From NCBI GenBank assembly GCA_038200385.1, contig JBBPYA010000266.1:1-27200 (forward strand): a DNA stretch of 27,200 nucleotides. Direction: 5' to 3'. Shown piece by piece: positions 1-7,524 of the stretch. Numbering within the stretch: position 1 is the stretch's first letter; every line of letters starts with the position of its first letter. Below the pieces are notes generated by a model that ran no database searches, was not told where the DNA came from, and saw nothing but the letters and a program-made list of their open reading frames with translations. Source of the stretch: JBBPYA01 sp038200385. GTDB taxonomy: Bacteria > Actinomycetota > Actinomycetes > Mycobacteriales > Geodermatophilaceae. Both the position numbers and the translations under genes were made by a program.

Positions 1-493
1 CGTCCAGATCGGCGCCTCCGGTGCGCAGGTCGGCCAGCCCGGTGCCCTCCAGTTGCCAGACGTGGCGCAGGTCGGGGGCATCCGGCTGCGCGGTCTCGAC
101 CAGCGCCCGGTGCTCGTCGGTCTCCAGGACGGCCCCGACGGCGCCGGAGTCGGCCAGGATCCACTGGACCTGCTCGGCGCTGGAGGTTTCGTAGATCGGC
201 ACGGTGACCGCGCCCGCGGTCCAGATCGCGTAGTCGAACAGGGTCCACTCGTACCGCGTCTTGCTCATCAGCGCGACCCGGTCGCCGGCTCCGACGCCGG
301 CCGCGATGAATCCCTTGGCCAGTGCCGTGACGTCGTCGGCGAACTCTGCGGCGGAGATGTCGGCCCAACTCTCACCACGCCGGACGGCGAACGCCGCGTG
401 CCCGGGATCGTCCGCGGCGTTCTGGAAGATGACGTCCGTGAGGTTGTCATCGGGCTCGATGGTCACGACGCTCGGTACGGCTAGCTCTCGCAC
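1..493 (-). CDS. fadD15: Long-chain fatty-acid-CoA ligase, N-terminal part (FadD15-like)
   Basis: This is the first 164 codons of an AMP-forming acyl-CoA ligase; the rest lies beyond the left edge. The enzyme activates long-chain fatty acids with ATP and CoA. Reading from GTG at 493, the protein starts VRELAVPSVV and contains a stretch TRYEWTLFDYAIWTAGAVTV followed by PIYETSSAEQVQWIL, which closely follows M. tuberculosis FadD15 (Rv2187) as I know it. The catalytic AMP-binding and hinge motifs would lie outside the window and are not seen. The start is supported by AGAGAGG five bases upstream and by the FadD15-like N-terminus. It is divergent from the SRPBCC gene at 657, with 163 bp between them. 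That pairing resembles the Rv2185c-Rv2187 arrangement. The family is clear; substrate range is inferred. Confidence 0.88.
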   Translation of the reverse strand, partial: MRELAVPSVVTIEPDDNLTDVIFQNAADDPGHAAFAVRRGESWADISAAEFADDVTALAKGFIAAGVGAGDRVALMSKTRYEWTLFDYAIWTAGAVTVPIYETSSAEQVQWILADSGAVGAVLETDEHRALVETAQPDAPDLRHVWQLEGTGLADLRTGGADLD

Positions 494-644
494 AGGAGCC
501 TCTCTGCTCGTCCGACGTCCGTCGACACCGGTCGAGTTCGTCTCAGCGGGGACAGGTGACCGCTGAATCTAGCGGTTTCCGGGCCCGACGGGTCGCGGCT
601 CGAGCCGCCGATCCGGTGACTGCGGCTCGCCGCGGCCCGGCAGG

Positions 645-650
645 TACGGT
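645..650 (+). promoter_or_regulatory. Candidate -10 box for leaderless transcription of the SRPBCC gene
   Basis: TACGGT fits the actinobacterial TAnnnT consensus and ends six bases before the ATG at 657, which would put the transcription start on the start codon. No Shine-Dalgarno sequence is evident in the bases just before the ATG. No convincing -35 is seen. Confidence 0.45.
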
Positions 651-656
651 GCCTGC

Positions 657-1094
657 ATGGCCGACGAGTCCACCCAGTCGATCGACATCGACGCCCCACC
701 GGCCAAGATCATGGCGGTGATCGCCGACTTTCCGGCGTACCCGGAATGGGTGGGTTTCGTCCAGAACTGCGAAGTGCTCGACCCGGACGGGCGGCCCGGC
801 CGTCCCCACGAGGTCCGCTTCGTCCTGGACGCCGGCGTGATCAAGGACGACTACATGCTGGCCTACGACTGGGCAGCCGACGGCCTGCGGGTGGACTGGA
901 CCCTGGTCCGCGGCCAGCTGCAGAAGTCCCAGACCGGGTCCTACCAGTTGACGGCGGTGGGGGAGTCCACCCGGGTCACCTACACCCTGGCCGTGGAACT
1001 CACCATGCCGATGCTCGGGATGTTCAAGCGCAAGGCGGAGAAGGTCATTCTGGACACCGCGCTGCGGGAGCTGAAGAAGCGGGTCGAGGGGTAG
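657..1094 (+). CDS. SRPBCC family protein (Rv2185c/TB16.3-like, polyketide cyclase/dehydrase fold)
   Basis: A 145-residue protein of the START/Bet v1-like SRPBCC superfamily, which forms a hydrophobic-ligand cavity. The N-terminus (STQSIDIDAPPAKIMAVIAD, then FPAYPEWV) is the typical first strand and helix pair, and the C-terminus ends in a long amphipathic helix (FKRKAEKVILDTALRELKKR). Length is normal for a single-domain member. The ligand is unknown. It closely resembles Rv2185c, which also sits beside an ArsA-like ATPase and fadD15. The stop is five bases before the ATPase start, so the two are probably co-transcribed. ATG at 657 is chosen because the fold begins immediately after it and a TAnnnT box lies six bases upstream. 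A role in lipid or polyketide handling is inference. Confidence 0.85.
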   Translation: MADESTQSIDIDAPPAKIMAVIADFPAYPEWVGFVQNCEVLDPDGRPGRPHEVRFVLDAGVIKDDYMLAYDWAADGLRVDWTLVRGQLQKSQTGSYQLTAVGESTRVTYTLAVELTMPMLGMFKRKAEKVILDTALRELKKRVEG

Positions 1095-1099
1095 TCCCG

Positions 1100-2350
1100 G
1101 TGCGGTTGGTACTCCTCACCGGCAAGGGTGGCGTCGGCAAGACCACGATGGCCGCGGCCACCGCGGCGGCGGTGGCAGCTCGGGGCCGCAAGGTCCTGCT
1201 GGTCTCCACCGATCCCGTGCACTCCCTCGCCGACGCACTGGACGCCTCGCTCGGCCCCGAGCCGGTGGAGGTCGAGGCCGGACTCTGCGCGATGCAGGTG
1301 GACACCCAGCGCAGCTTCGAGCAGCACTGGGAGGTCGTGCGGGCCTACCTGGTGCGGATGCTCGGCCGCGGTGGGGTCGATTCGGTCGCCGCGGAGGAAC
1401 TCACCGTGCTGCCCGGTGCACAGGAGGTCCTGGCGCTGCTCGCGGTCCGCGACCAGGCTGCCGACGGCCGCTGGGACGCCGTCGTGGTCGACTGCGCACC
1501 CACCGCGCAGACCCTGCGGCTGCTCGCGCTGCCCACCGCGCTGCACTGGTACCTCGAGCGGCTGCTGCCGAGGCATCGCCGGGCGGTCCGCGGTCTGGGT
1601 CCGCTGCTCGGCGGCGCCGCGTTGCCCGAGGATGCGGTGTTCGACGCGGTGTCCCGGCTGCACGCCGAACTGCTCGGCGTCCAGGCCATGCTTGCCGATC
1701 CGGCGACCACGGTCCGGCTGGTCCTCACACCCGAGTCGGTCGTCGTCGCCGAGGCCCGTCGGACGTCGACCGCGCTGGCGCTGTACGGCTTGCCGCTGGA
1801 CTCGGTGCTGGCCAACCGGATCATCCCGGCCGGCGGCCGCGACGCCTGGCGCACCGCGTGGGCCCGGACGCAGGCCGTCCAGCTGGAGCAGATCGAGCAG
1901 TCCTTCCCCGACCTGCCGATCCGGCGGGCGGCGTACGGCCGGGTCGAACCCGTCGGACCGGCGGCCCTGACCGAGCTCGGCATCGACCTGTACGCCGGAG
2001 CGGACCCGTTGGCGGTCCCGGCGGGTCCGCCGCCGACCCGGGTGGCCCGCTGTCCGGACCAGCACGGGGAACGCTTCGAGCTCACGGTCGCCCTGCCGCA
2101 CGCCCGGCGGGAGGAGCTGGAGCTGGCCAGGTCCGGCGACGAACTGGTGCTCACCGTCGACGGGCACCGCCGGCTGCTGGCCCTGCCGGCCGTGCTGCGG
2201 CACTGCCAGGTCGAGCGCGCGGACCTCCGGGACGGGTGCCTCGTGGTGGCCTTCCGCCCCGACCAGGCCTTGTGGCCTGCGGCATTCGCGGCGCCCACCA
2301 CGGCGTCGACCACGGCGGCTGCCGGGCCCACCACGGCGGCGCCGCGATGA
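1100..2350 (+). CDS. ArsA/GET3-family ATPase with C-terminal HSP20-like domain (Rv2184c-like)
   Basis: A 416-residue SIMIBI-class P-loop ATPase. The deviant Walker A motif GKGGVGKTT lies at residues 8-16, directly after the start VRLVLLT, and VVVDCAPT is the switch II/Walker B region. After about residue 310 comes a domain beginning CPDQHGERFELTVALP and running to LVVAFRPD; it matches the HSP20-like domain often found at the end of actinobacterial ArsA proteins. A low-complexity Ala/Thr/Pro tail follows. There is one ATPase domain, so it should act as a homodimer as Get3 does. No clear arsenite-binding cysteine cluster is seen, so arsenite transport is unlikely; client handling or membrane targeting is only a guess. 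GTG at 1100 is chosen because the P-loop follows it closely. The stop overlaps the next gene's ATG (ATGA). Confidence 0.85.
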   Translation: MRLVLLTGKGGVGKTTMAAATAAAVAARGRKVLLVSTDPVHSLADALDASLGPEPVEVEAGLCAMQVDTQRSFEQHWEVVRAYLVRMLGRGGVDSVAAEELTVLPGAQEVLALLAVRDQAADGRWDAVVVDCAPTAQTLRLLALPTALHWYLERLLPRHRRAVRGLGPLLGGAALPEDAVFDAVSRLHAELLGVQAMLADPATTVRLVLTPESVVVAEARRTSTALALYGLPLDSVLANRIIPAGGRDAWRTAWARTQAVQLEQIEQSFPDLPIRRAAYGRVEPVGPAALTELGIDLYAGADPLAVPAGPPPTRVARCPDQHGERFELTVALPHARREELELARSGDELVLTVDGHRRLLALPAVLRHCQVERADLRDGCLVVAFRPDQALWPAAFAAPTTASTTAAAGPTTAAPR

Positions 2351-2697
2351 CCGCGCCCCCGCCCGGCTCGCTGGGCGAGGAGGCCCGGCGGCTGGCCGAG
2401 GCGATCGCCGGCTGGTCGCAAGAGCACGGCGCCGGCTTCGTCGCGGGCGCCGGTACGGCGCAGGAGTGTCGGTACTGCCCGCTGTGCCAGCTGATCGGGC
2501 TGGCCAGGGGTGATCGGCCCGAGGTGGCCGCCCGGCTCGCCGAGGCCGGGCGTAGCGTCGCCGAGGCCCTGCGCACCCTGCTGGTCCCCCCGGGCACCGA
2601 CGAGCCCGACGCCGACCACGGGGCGGCCGACTGCCCGCCCGCCGGCCCCGACCCGGCCGGCGCGCCGCATCGCGTCCAGCGCATCGATGTCGGCTGA
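2347..2697 (+). CDS. Small conserved actinobacterial protein with CxxCPxC motif
   Basis: A 116-residue protein of unknown function. An N-terminal amphipathic helix (EEARRLAEAIAGW) is followed by CRYCPLCQLIGLARGDRPEV, with cysteines at residues 41, 44 and 47 that could bind a metal. A second helical stretch (ARLAEAGRSVAEALRTLL) and a Pro/Asp-rich disordered tail follow. It starts in the ATGA overlap with the ATPase gene, and its last 11 bases overlap the glucokinase start, so it is translationally embedded in the operon. Small CxxCPxC proteins of this kind recur next to ArsA-like genes in actinobacteria; it sits where Rv2183c lies in M. tuberculosis, but I cannot confirm orthology. No transmembrane segment is apparent. 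Confidence 0.8.
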   Translation: MTAPPPGSLGEEARRLAEAIAGWSQEHGAGFVAGAGTAQECRYCPLCQLIGLARGDRPEVAARLAEAGRSVAEALRTLLVPPGTDEPDADHGAADCPPAGPDPAGAPHRVQRIDVG

Positions 2698-3682
2698 GGT
2701 TTCGACGGCATTGACCATCGGTGTCGACATCGGCGGGAGCAAGGTGGCTGCCGGCGTCGTCGACGCAGGGGGCGTCGTGTTGGCAGCGCGCCGCCGGCCG
2801 ACGCCGTACCTCGACGCCCGCCGGACCGAGGACGTCATCGTGGAGTTGGTCGGCGAGCTCGCCGGCAGCCACGAGGTCTGCGCAGTCGGGGTCGGCGCAG
2901 CGGGTTGGGTGGGCGTGGACCGCGGGACCGTGCTCTTCTCACCGCACCTGGCCTGGCGCAACAAGCCGTTGCGGGCGGCACTGCAGCACCGGATCGGCCG
3001 GCCGGTGTACGTCGACAACGACGCGAACGCGGCGGCCTGGGCGGAGTACCGGTTCGGCGCCGGGCGCGGAGCGGCCGTGCTGGTCTGCCTCACCCTCGGC
3101 ACCGGAATCGGGGGTGGCCTGGTGCTGGGCGGCGCGGTGTTCCGCGGCGCGTTCGGCCTGGCCGGCGAGTGGGGTCACGCCCGGGTCGTCCCGGACGGGC
3201 GGCCGTGTCCGTGCGGCAATCGCGGCTGCTGGGAGCAGTACGTCAGCGGGCGGTCCCTGGCCGCAGCCGCCCGCGACCTGGCCGCGGCCGACCCCGCGGC
3301 GGCCGCCGCCGTGCTGGGGCTGGCCGGCGGCGACCCTGCGGCCCTGCGTGGGGAGGACGTGACCGCGGCCGCCGCGGCCGGCGATCCAGCGGCCGGCGTC
3401 CTGCTGCGCACGGCCGGGCACTGGCTGGGGCAGGGGATCGCCGACCTCGCGGCCGCCCTCGACCCGGATGTCGTGGTGGTCGGCGGCGGTCTTTCCGAGG
3501 TCGGCGAGGTACTGCTCGGCCCGGCGCGGCAGCGCTACGCCGAAGTACTGACCGGCCGGGGGTACCGCCCGGAGGCCTCGATCCGGCTGGCCGAACTCGG
3601 TCCGGCCGCCGGGCTGGTCGGCGCGGCCGATCTGGCGCGGGCGGCCTGGACCGCGGCCGGTCCCGGCCTGCCGGCGGCCTGA
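2687..3682 (+). CDS. glkA: ROK-family sugar kinase, probable glucokinase
   Basis: A 331-residue cytoplasmic kinase expected to phosphorylate glucose with ATP. The phosphate-1 motif DIGGSK is at residues 14-19, the sugar-binding/catalytic VDNDANAAAWAE is near residues 108-119, and LGTGIGGG is near 135. ROK signature GEWGH is near 160, and the zinc-binding CPCGNRGCWEQY is near 174-185. DPDVVVVGGGLSE near the C-terminus is the adenosine motif. Length is usual for bacterial ROK glucokinases. ATG at 2687 lies inside the upstream gene and is chosen because the phosphate motif follows at residue 14. Placement next to an ArsA-like ATPase resembles the glkA region of Streptomyces as I recall it. Other hexose or aminosugar substrates are possible. 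Confidence 0.87.
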   Translation: MSAEVSTALTIGVDIGGSKVAAGVVDAGGVVLAARRRPTPYLDARRTEDVIVELVGELAGSHEVCAVGVGAAGWVGVDRGTVLFSPHLAWRNKPLRAALQHRIGRPVYVDNDANAAAWAEYRFGAGRGAAVLVCLTLGTGIGGGLVLGGAVFRGAFGLAGEWGHARVVPDGRPCPCGNRGCWEQYVSGRSLAAAARDLAAADPAAAAAVLGLAGGDPAALRGEDVTAAAAAGDPAAGVLLRTAGHWLGQGIADLAAALDPDVVVVGGGLSEVGEVLLGPARQRYAEVLTGRGYRPEASIRLAELGPAAGLVGAADLARAAWTAAGPGLPAA

Positions 3683-3716
3683 GGGCACCGGCTGGTCCGA
3701 CAGCGGCCGGGGTTGC

Positions 3717-4952
3717 TCAGGCCGGGTGCGGTGCGTAGTCCGGGACGAGCTCGCGGGCCAGCTGCTCCAGGAACAGCCCGATGTCGGTGACGATGCCCAC
3801 GGCCTGCGCGCTGCCGCGGTCGGCCAGCTTGGTCACCGTCGCCGGGTTGATGTCGACACACACCAGCGGGATGGCGGCCGGGAGCAGGTTCCCGGTCGCG
3901 ATGGAGTGCAGCATGGTGGCGACCATGATCGCGAAGCCGACGCCGGCCAGCTCGGCACGCATCGCGCGCTGCCCGTCGATCACGTCGGTGAGGACGTCGG
4001 GCAGCGGACCGTCGTCGCGGACCGACCCGACGAGGACGAACGGCTTGTCGGCCCGCACCATGGCGTGCATCACCCCGCCGGTCAACACCCCCTGCTCGAC
4101 CGCGCCGGCGATCGAGCCGCAGCCGCGGATGGTGTTGATGGCCCGGATGTGGTGCTCGTGGCCGTGCGGTACCCCGGAGCCCTTGGCCAGGTCCACCCCG
4201 AGGGAGGTGCCGAACAGCGCGGACTCGATGTCGTGGGTGGCCAGCGCGTTGCCGGCGAAGAGCACGTCGACGTACCCGTGCTCGACCAGGGAGACCATCG
4301 CCGGTGCCGCGCCGGTGTGCACGATCGCCGGGCCGCCCACCCACAGGATCCGCTGCCCGGCGGCCTTGACCTCCCGCATCTGGGTGGCGATCTGGCGCAC
4401 CAGGAGCGCCTGCGGCTTCTCGCTGGACACCGAGGACGACATGAAGCCGAACTCGTCACGGGAGCGTTCGACCTCGGGCAGCGTCACCCGTACGCCGACG
4501 GCCCCACAGACGATCTGCGCGCCCTCGGGGACGTCGGAGACCGGGATCGTGCGCACCGAACCGTCGTCCTCGACGAGCAGGCCGCAATCCATCTCCGGGT
4601 TGCGCACCCCGATCCAGTGCCCGGCCAACCGGACCTCCGTGCCGAGGTTCGTCGTGGAGTAGAAGTCGGCGGGGAACACCCCATCGGCCGGCGCGGGTGT
4701 CACCCGGGCGTCGCCGGGATCGGCCGGGTTCGCGCCGTGGGTCTGGATCCGCATCAGGATCCGCTGCAGCCGGTCGTCGTCAGCCGCGCTGATCTCGATC
4801 CGGACGTAGGACTCGTCCTCGTGCCGCCGGCCGAGGTCGATCCGGGCGATCCGGTAGTCCGCGCCGTACTCCTGGACGTCGTCGAGGATCCTGGCCAGCA
4901 CCCCGCTGTCCATGATGTGACCGGTGACCTCGACGGTCTCGGTGTGCGCCAC
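3717..4952 (-). CDS. TIGR00300-family protein (LOR/SDH domain), candidate ornithine cyclodeaminase
   Basis: A 411-residue cytoplasmic protein. The N-terminal part (about 1-110, TETVEVTGHIMDSGVLARIL onward) is the LOR/SDH N-terminal domain. The C-terminal part carries WVGGPAIVHTGAA, GNALATHDIESALFGTSLG, HEHHIRAINTIRGCGSI and VCVDINPATVTKLADRGS, which look like a dinucleotide-binding core. From family knowledge, relatives include the C-terminal domain of cyanobacterial AgrE and an archaeal enzyme shown to convert ornithine to proline and ammonia. That activity is therefore a candidate here, not proven. GTG at 4952 is supported by GGAGGAGG about five bases upstream. It is last in a co-directional set with the membrane protein (74 bp gap) and the hydrolase, and convergent with the glucokinase. 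Confidence 0.82.
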   Translation of the reverse strand: MAHTETVEVTGHIMDSGVLARILDDVQEYGADYRIARIDLGRRHEDESYVRIEISAADDDRLQRILMRIQTHGANPADPGDARVTPAPADGVFPADFYSTTNLGTEVRLAGHWIGVRNPEMDCGLLVEDDGSVRTIPVSDVPEGAQIVCGAVGVRVTLPEVERSRDEFGFMSSSVSSEKPQALLVRQIATQMREVKAAGQRILWVGGPAIVHTGAAPAMVSLVEHGYVDVLFAGNALATHDIESALFGTSLGVDLAKGSGVPHGHEHHIRAINTIRGCGSIAGAVEQGVLTGGVMHAMVRADKPFVLVGSVRDDGPLPDVLTDVIDGQRAMRAELAGVGFAIMVATMLHSIATGNLLPAAIPLVCVDINPATVTKLADRGSAQAVGIVTDIGLFLEQLARELVPDYAPHPA

Positions 4953-5026
4953 CCTGCCTCCTCCGCCGTACGGCGCGTCGTGTGCCGCTGCGTCAGCGGC
5001 AGACGGCACGGTAGCCGACAGCGGGC

Positions 5027-5821
5027 TCAGACCACCGCGCCGTCGTCCGGACCACCGTCGTAGGGCGGCCGCTCCCGCATCCGGTAGACCAGCATCGCCA
5101 CCCCGATGACGATTCCGAAGACGCCGAGCACGAAGCTCGCGTCGCTGCCGAGGTCCAGTACGCCGGGGGCGACGAGCAGCATCGCTCCCACCGCGATGGA
5201 CACCAGGGCGTACAGGGTGGCCGCCTGCAGCCGCGGTACCGGCGGCGGCGGGGGCGGCCGGTAGTGGTCCTCGGGGTCGTCCGGCGCCGGCCGGCTGTCC
5301 TCCTCCGAATCCTCGGCGGCGCTCGAAGGATGATCCAGGTCGAGGTCCCGGGCGGTGAGCGGTCCGGGCGTCTCCGCCCGCTCCCGCTGCCGCGACACCC
5401 CGTCGTCGGCGTCCTCGCTGACCGGCCACGGGGGAACCGGCGCGTCGACGATGCGCTCGTAGTTCGCGACGATCTGCGCCCAGATGGCCGCCTCGTCCCG
5501 GGGCGCGGACGGGCTGTCGGTCCGCTCCGGCCGGGTCGGCTCCCGTCGGGCCCGGACGTCGTCGTCGGCGTGTTCGGTGACCAGTGACTGCGCGTCGGGA
5601 CGTGACCTGCGGTCGACCCACAGCCGGTCGCTCGGCGGGCTGGGCAGCGAGACCGCCCGGGTGTAGCTGTCGGTGTCCGACGTCGGCTCGAGGTAGGCGG
5701 CGATGCCGGCGTTGCGCAGCACGTCGAGCAAATGCTCGCCGACCCGCGGGTCGACGTCGCGCAACGGGACGAACGAGGCGGCGTCCAGGCCATTGTCACG
5801 CCGGCCGCGCCGGTTGACCAT
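5027..5821 (-). CDS. Actinobacterial membrane protein with soluble N-terminal domain and two C-terminal TM helices
   Basis: A 264-residue protein of unknown function. Residues 1-75 form a compact region (LRDVDPRVGEHLLDVLRNAG, then IAAYLEPTSD and DRLWVDRR) resembling small alpha/beta regions found at the start of other actinobacterial membrane proteins. Residues 80-190 are charged and Pro-rich, probably disordered (RPAPDDPEDHYRPPPPPP). Two hydrophobic helices follow: LYALVSIAVGAMLLVAPGVL and SFVLGVFGIVIGVAMLVYRM. The tail is Asp/Gly-rich and short. The topology suggests the large N-terminal part is cytoplasmic. Its ATG lies four bases after the hydrolase stop, so the two are probably one transcript. 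A homologous architecture is common in actinobacteria, but no function is assigned. Confidence 0.8.
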   Translation of the reverse strand: MVNRRGRRDNGLDAASFVPLRDVDPRVGEHLLDVLRNAGIAAYLEPTSDTDSYTRAVSLPSPPSDRLWVDRRSRPDAQSLVTEHADDDVRARREPTRPERTDSPSAPRDEAAIWAQIVANYERIVDAPVPPWPVSEDADDGVSRQRERAETPGPLTARDLDLDHPSSAAEDSEEDSRPAPDDPEDHYRPPPPPPVPRLQAATLYALVSIAVGAMLLVAPGVLDLGSDASFVLGVFGIVIGVAMLVYRMRERPPYDGGPDDGAVV

Positions 5822-5825
5822 TGGT

Positions 5826-6578
5826 TCAGCCCACCCGGGACCGCGCGCGGATCCAGTCCACGCTGCCGGTGAAGATGGCCTCCGCGTCGTTGTCCAGAGT
5901 GGCGACGTGGTAGCTGTCGGGCAGCAGCCGCTCCTCGACGTCGGTGCTGGAGATCCCCTCCAGCAGCAGCCGGCCGGACAGCGGCTCGACGACGTGGTCC
6001 TGCGGGCTGCGGAACGTCAGGACCGGCTGGTCGACGGTGCCGAGGTCGGCGCGCGTGGTGGCCCACAGCTCCTGCAGCGACAGGGCGGCCTTGAGCGGTA
6101 CCCGGTCGTAGGCGAGTTCGCGCGCGCCGGGCTTCTTGATGTCGTTGGCCACTCCGGGCCTGGAGCCCAGCACGCGGCTCAGCACCGGCAGCAGTTTCAC
6201 GTCCCACCGCTCGGTGGCCAGCGAGGGGTTGACCAGGACCAGTCCGGCCACGTCCGCGCCGCGCTGCTCGGCCAGCCGGATGGCCAGCGTTCCGCCCATG
6301 GACAGTCCGCCGACGAAGACCTGCTCGGTCCGGGACCGGAGCTGGGTCAGCGCGCCCTCGAGCTCGGTGTACCAGTCCGGCCAGCGCGTCTCGTTCATGT
6401 CCTGCCACCGGGTGCCGTGCCCCGGCAACCGCGGACAGCTCACGGCCAGGCCCGCCGCAGCGAGCCGGTCACCCCAGGGCCGCATGCTCTGCGGGGTCCC
6501 GGTGAAGCCGTGGCACAGCAACACACCAGCGGGTCCGCCCTCGTGCCGGAACGGCTCCGCTCCAGGCATGATGGGCAT
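5826..6578 (-). CDS. Alpha/beta hydrolase (carboxylesterase/monoacylglycerol lipase type)
   Basis: A 250-residue serine hydrolase with a complete apparent triad: Ser93 in GLSMGG, Asp194 in SPQDHVV and His224 in DSYHVATLD. The oxyanion region is LLCHGFTGTPQSM near residues 20-32. The pattern matches Est30-like carboxylesterases and monoacylglycerol lipases, which cleave short to medium acyl esters. No signal peptide is seen, so it is probably cytoplasmic. The first ATG (6578) has GGGAG about ten bases upstream; a second in-frame ATG at 6569 is possible. It heads a three-gene minus-strand set and is divergent from the PlsC gene (149 bp between starts). A link to glycerolipid turnover with PlsC is inference from position. 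Confidence 0.87.
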   Translation of the reverse strand: MPIMPGAEPFRHEGGPAGVLLCHGFTGTPQSMRPWGDRLAAAGLAVSCPRLPGHGTRWQDMNETRWPDWYTELEGALTQLRSRTEQVFVGGLSMGGTLAIRLAEQRGADVAGLVLVNPSLATERWDVKLLPVLSRVLGSRPGVANDIKKPGARELAYDRVPLKAALSLQELWATTRADLGTVDQPVLTFRSPQDHVVEPLSGRLLLEGISSTDVEERLLPDSYHVATLDNDAEAIFTGSVDWIRARSRVG

Positions 6579-6691
6579 GCCGGCAATGCTCCCACGTCCC
6601 CGGCCAGCTCCATCGGCGCCGGGGGAAACAACCGGGTTGCCCGGCGACGCGTCCGAGCGGGCCGAAGCTGCATTCCGGGCAGCCGCTGCCC

Positions 6692-6697
6692 TAAGGT
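6692..6697 (+). promoter_or_regulatory. Candidate -10 box upstream of plsC
   Basis: TAAGGT matches TAnnnT and lies about 30 bases before the GTG at 6728, leaving room for a short leader with the ribosome site AAGGGAAGG. A weak -35-like CTGCAT is about 18 bases upstream. The call rests on this short match only. Confidence 0.3.
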
Positions 6698-6727
6698 GAG
6701 CGGAGCAGAAGGGAAGGTGCCCCGCCG

Positions 6728-7465
6728 GTGTTCTACTGGATCCTCAAGGCGATCCTCACGCCGATCCTGCGACTGCTCTTCCGGCCCAAGATCGAGGGCC
6801 TGGAGAACATCCCGGAGAGGGGCCCGGCCATCCTCGCGCCGTCGCACATGGCCTTCTGCGACTCGGTGTTCCTTCCGCTGATGGTGCCGCGGCGGGTGAC
6901 GTTCCTCGCCAAGCAGGAGTACTTCACCGGCAAGGGCGTCAAAGGCTGGTCCACCCGGGTGTTCATGCGCGGCATCGGGATGGTGCCGATCGACCGCACC
7001 AGCGGGTCGGCGGCCAAGGCCGCCCTGGAGACCGGCGAGCGGATCCTGTCCGAGGGCAAGCTGTTCAGCCTGTACCCGGAGGGGACCCGCAGCCCCGACG
7101 GACGGCTCTACCGCGGCAAGACCGGCGTGGCCCGGCTCGCGCTGAGCGCGCGGGTCCCGGTGATCCCGGTCGTGATGACGGGCACCGACAAGGTGCAGCC
7201 GTTGGGGCGGGTGATCCCGCGGATCCACCGGGTCCGGATCAAGATCGGCGCGCCGCTGGACTTCAGCCGCTACTACGGGATGATCGGCGACCGCTTCGTC
7301 GAGCGGTCCATGACCGACGAGCTCATGTACGAGTTGATGATGCTGTCTGGGCAGGAGTACGTCGACGTGTACGCCGCCAAGGTCAAGCTGATGATGGACA
7401 AGCACGGGACGACCGCCGGCGAGGCGGTCGCCACGATGCGCAGCCGGAGCTCGCTGGCGGCCTGA
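6728..7465 (+). CDS. plsC: 1-acyl-sn-glycerol-3-phosphate acyltransferase (PlsC family; Rv2182c-like)
   Basis: A 245-residue membrane-associated acyltransferase expected to convert lysophosphatidate to phosphatidate with acyl-CoA. The catalytic HX4D motif is H40-M-A-F-C-D45, and the substrate-binding EGTR is at residues 118-121 (YPEGTRSPDGRLY). The hydrophobic N-terminus (FYWILKAILTPILRLLF) could anchor the protein in the membrane. VPVIPVVMTGTDKV is the usual block 4. GTG at 6728 is chosen because the anchor begins there and AAGGGAAGG lies about 12 bases upstream. It corresponds to Rv2182c in the conserved neighbourhood. The next gene in M. tuberculosis order toward aroG is replaced here by the photolyase block. 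Acyl acceptor specificity is not determined by the sequence. Confidence 0.9.
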   Translation: MFYWILKAILTPILRLLFRPKIEGLENIPERGPAILAPSHMAFCDSVFLPLMVPRRVTFLAKQEYFTGKGVKGWSTRVFMRGIGMVPIDRTSGSAAKAALETGERILSEGKLFSLYPEGTRSPDGRLYRGKTGVARLALSARVPVIPVVMTGTDKVQPLGRVIPRIHRVRIKIGAPLDFSRYYGMIGDRFVERSMTDELMYELMMLSGQEYVDVYAAKVKLMMDKHGTTAGEAVATMRSRSSLAA

Positions 7466-7524
7466 CCCTTCGCGGCGCCCGCCCCCGGGTTCGTGGCTCG
7501 CGTCGAGCGGGTAGACCTCCCGGT

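Noticed and set aside
746..1099. An in-frame N-terminal extension of the ArsA-like ATPase by 118 codons
   Set aside because: It overlaps the SRPBCC gene in another frame and reads as Arg/Gly-rich noise; the P-loop is expected within the first 20 residues, which GTG 1100 provides.
980..2872. A 630-codon open frame on the minus strand across the ArsA-like gene
   Set aside because: It is antisense to a clear P-loop ATPase and glucokinase start; its translation is Arg/Gly/Pro-rich low complexity typical of GC-rich shadow frames.
3683..3716. Possible bidirectional terminator between the glucokinase and TIGR00300 genes
   Set aside because: Only a short stem with a bulge (GCTG/CAGC plus CCG/CGG) is possible; too weak to list.
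3726..5063. A 445-codon plus-strand frame opposite the TIGR00300 gene
   Set aside because: Shadow frame rich in His, Asp, Gly and Arg with no family-like motif; the minus-strand protein has recognisable conserved motifs and a strong ribosome site.
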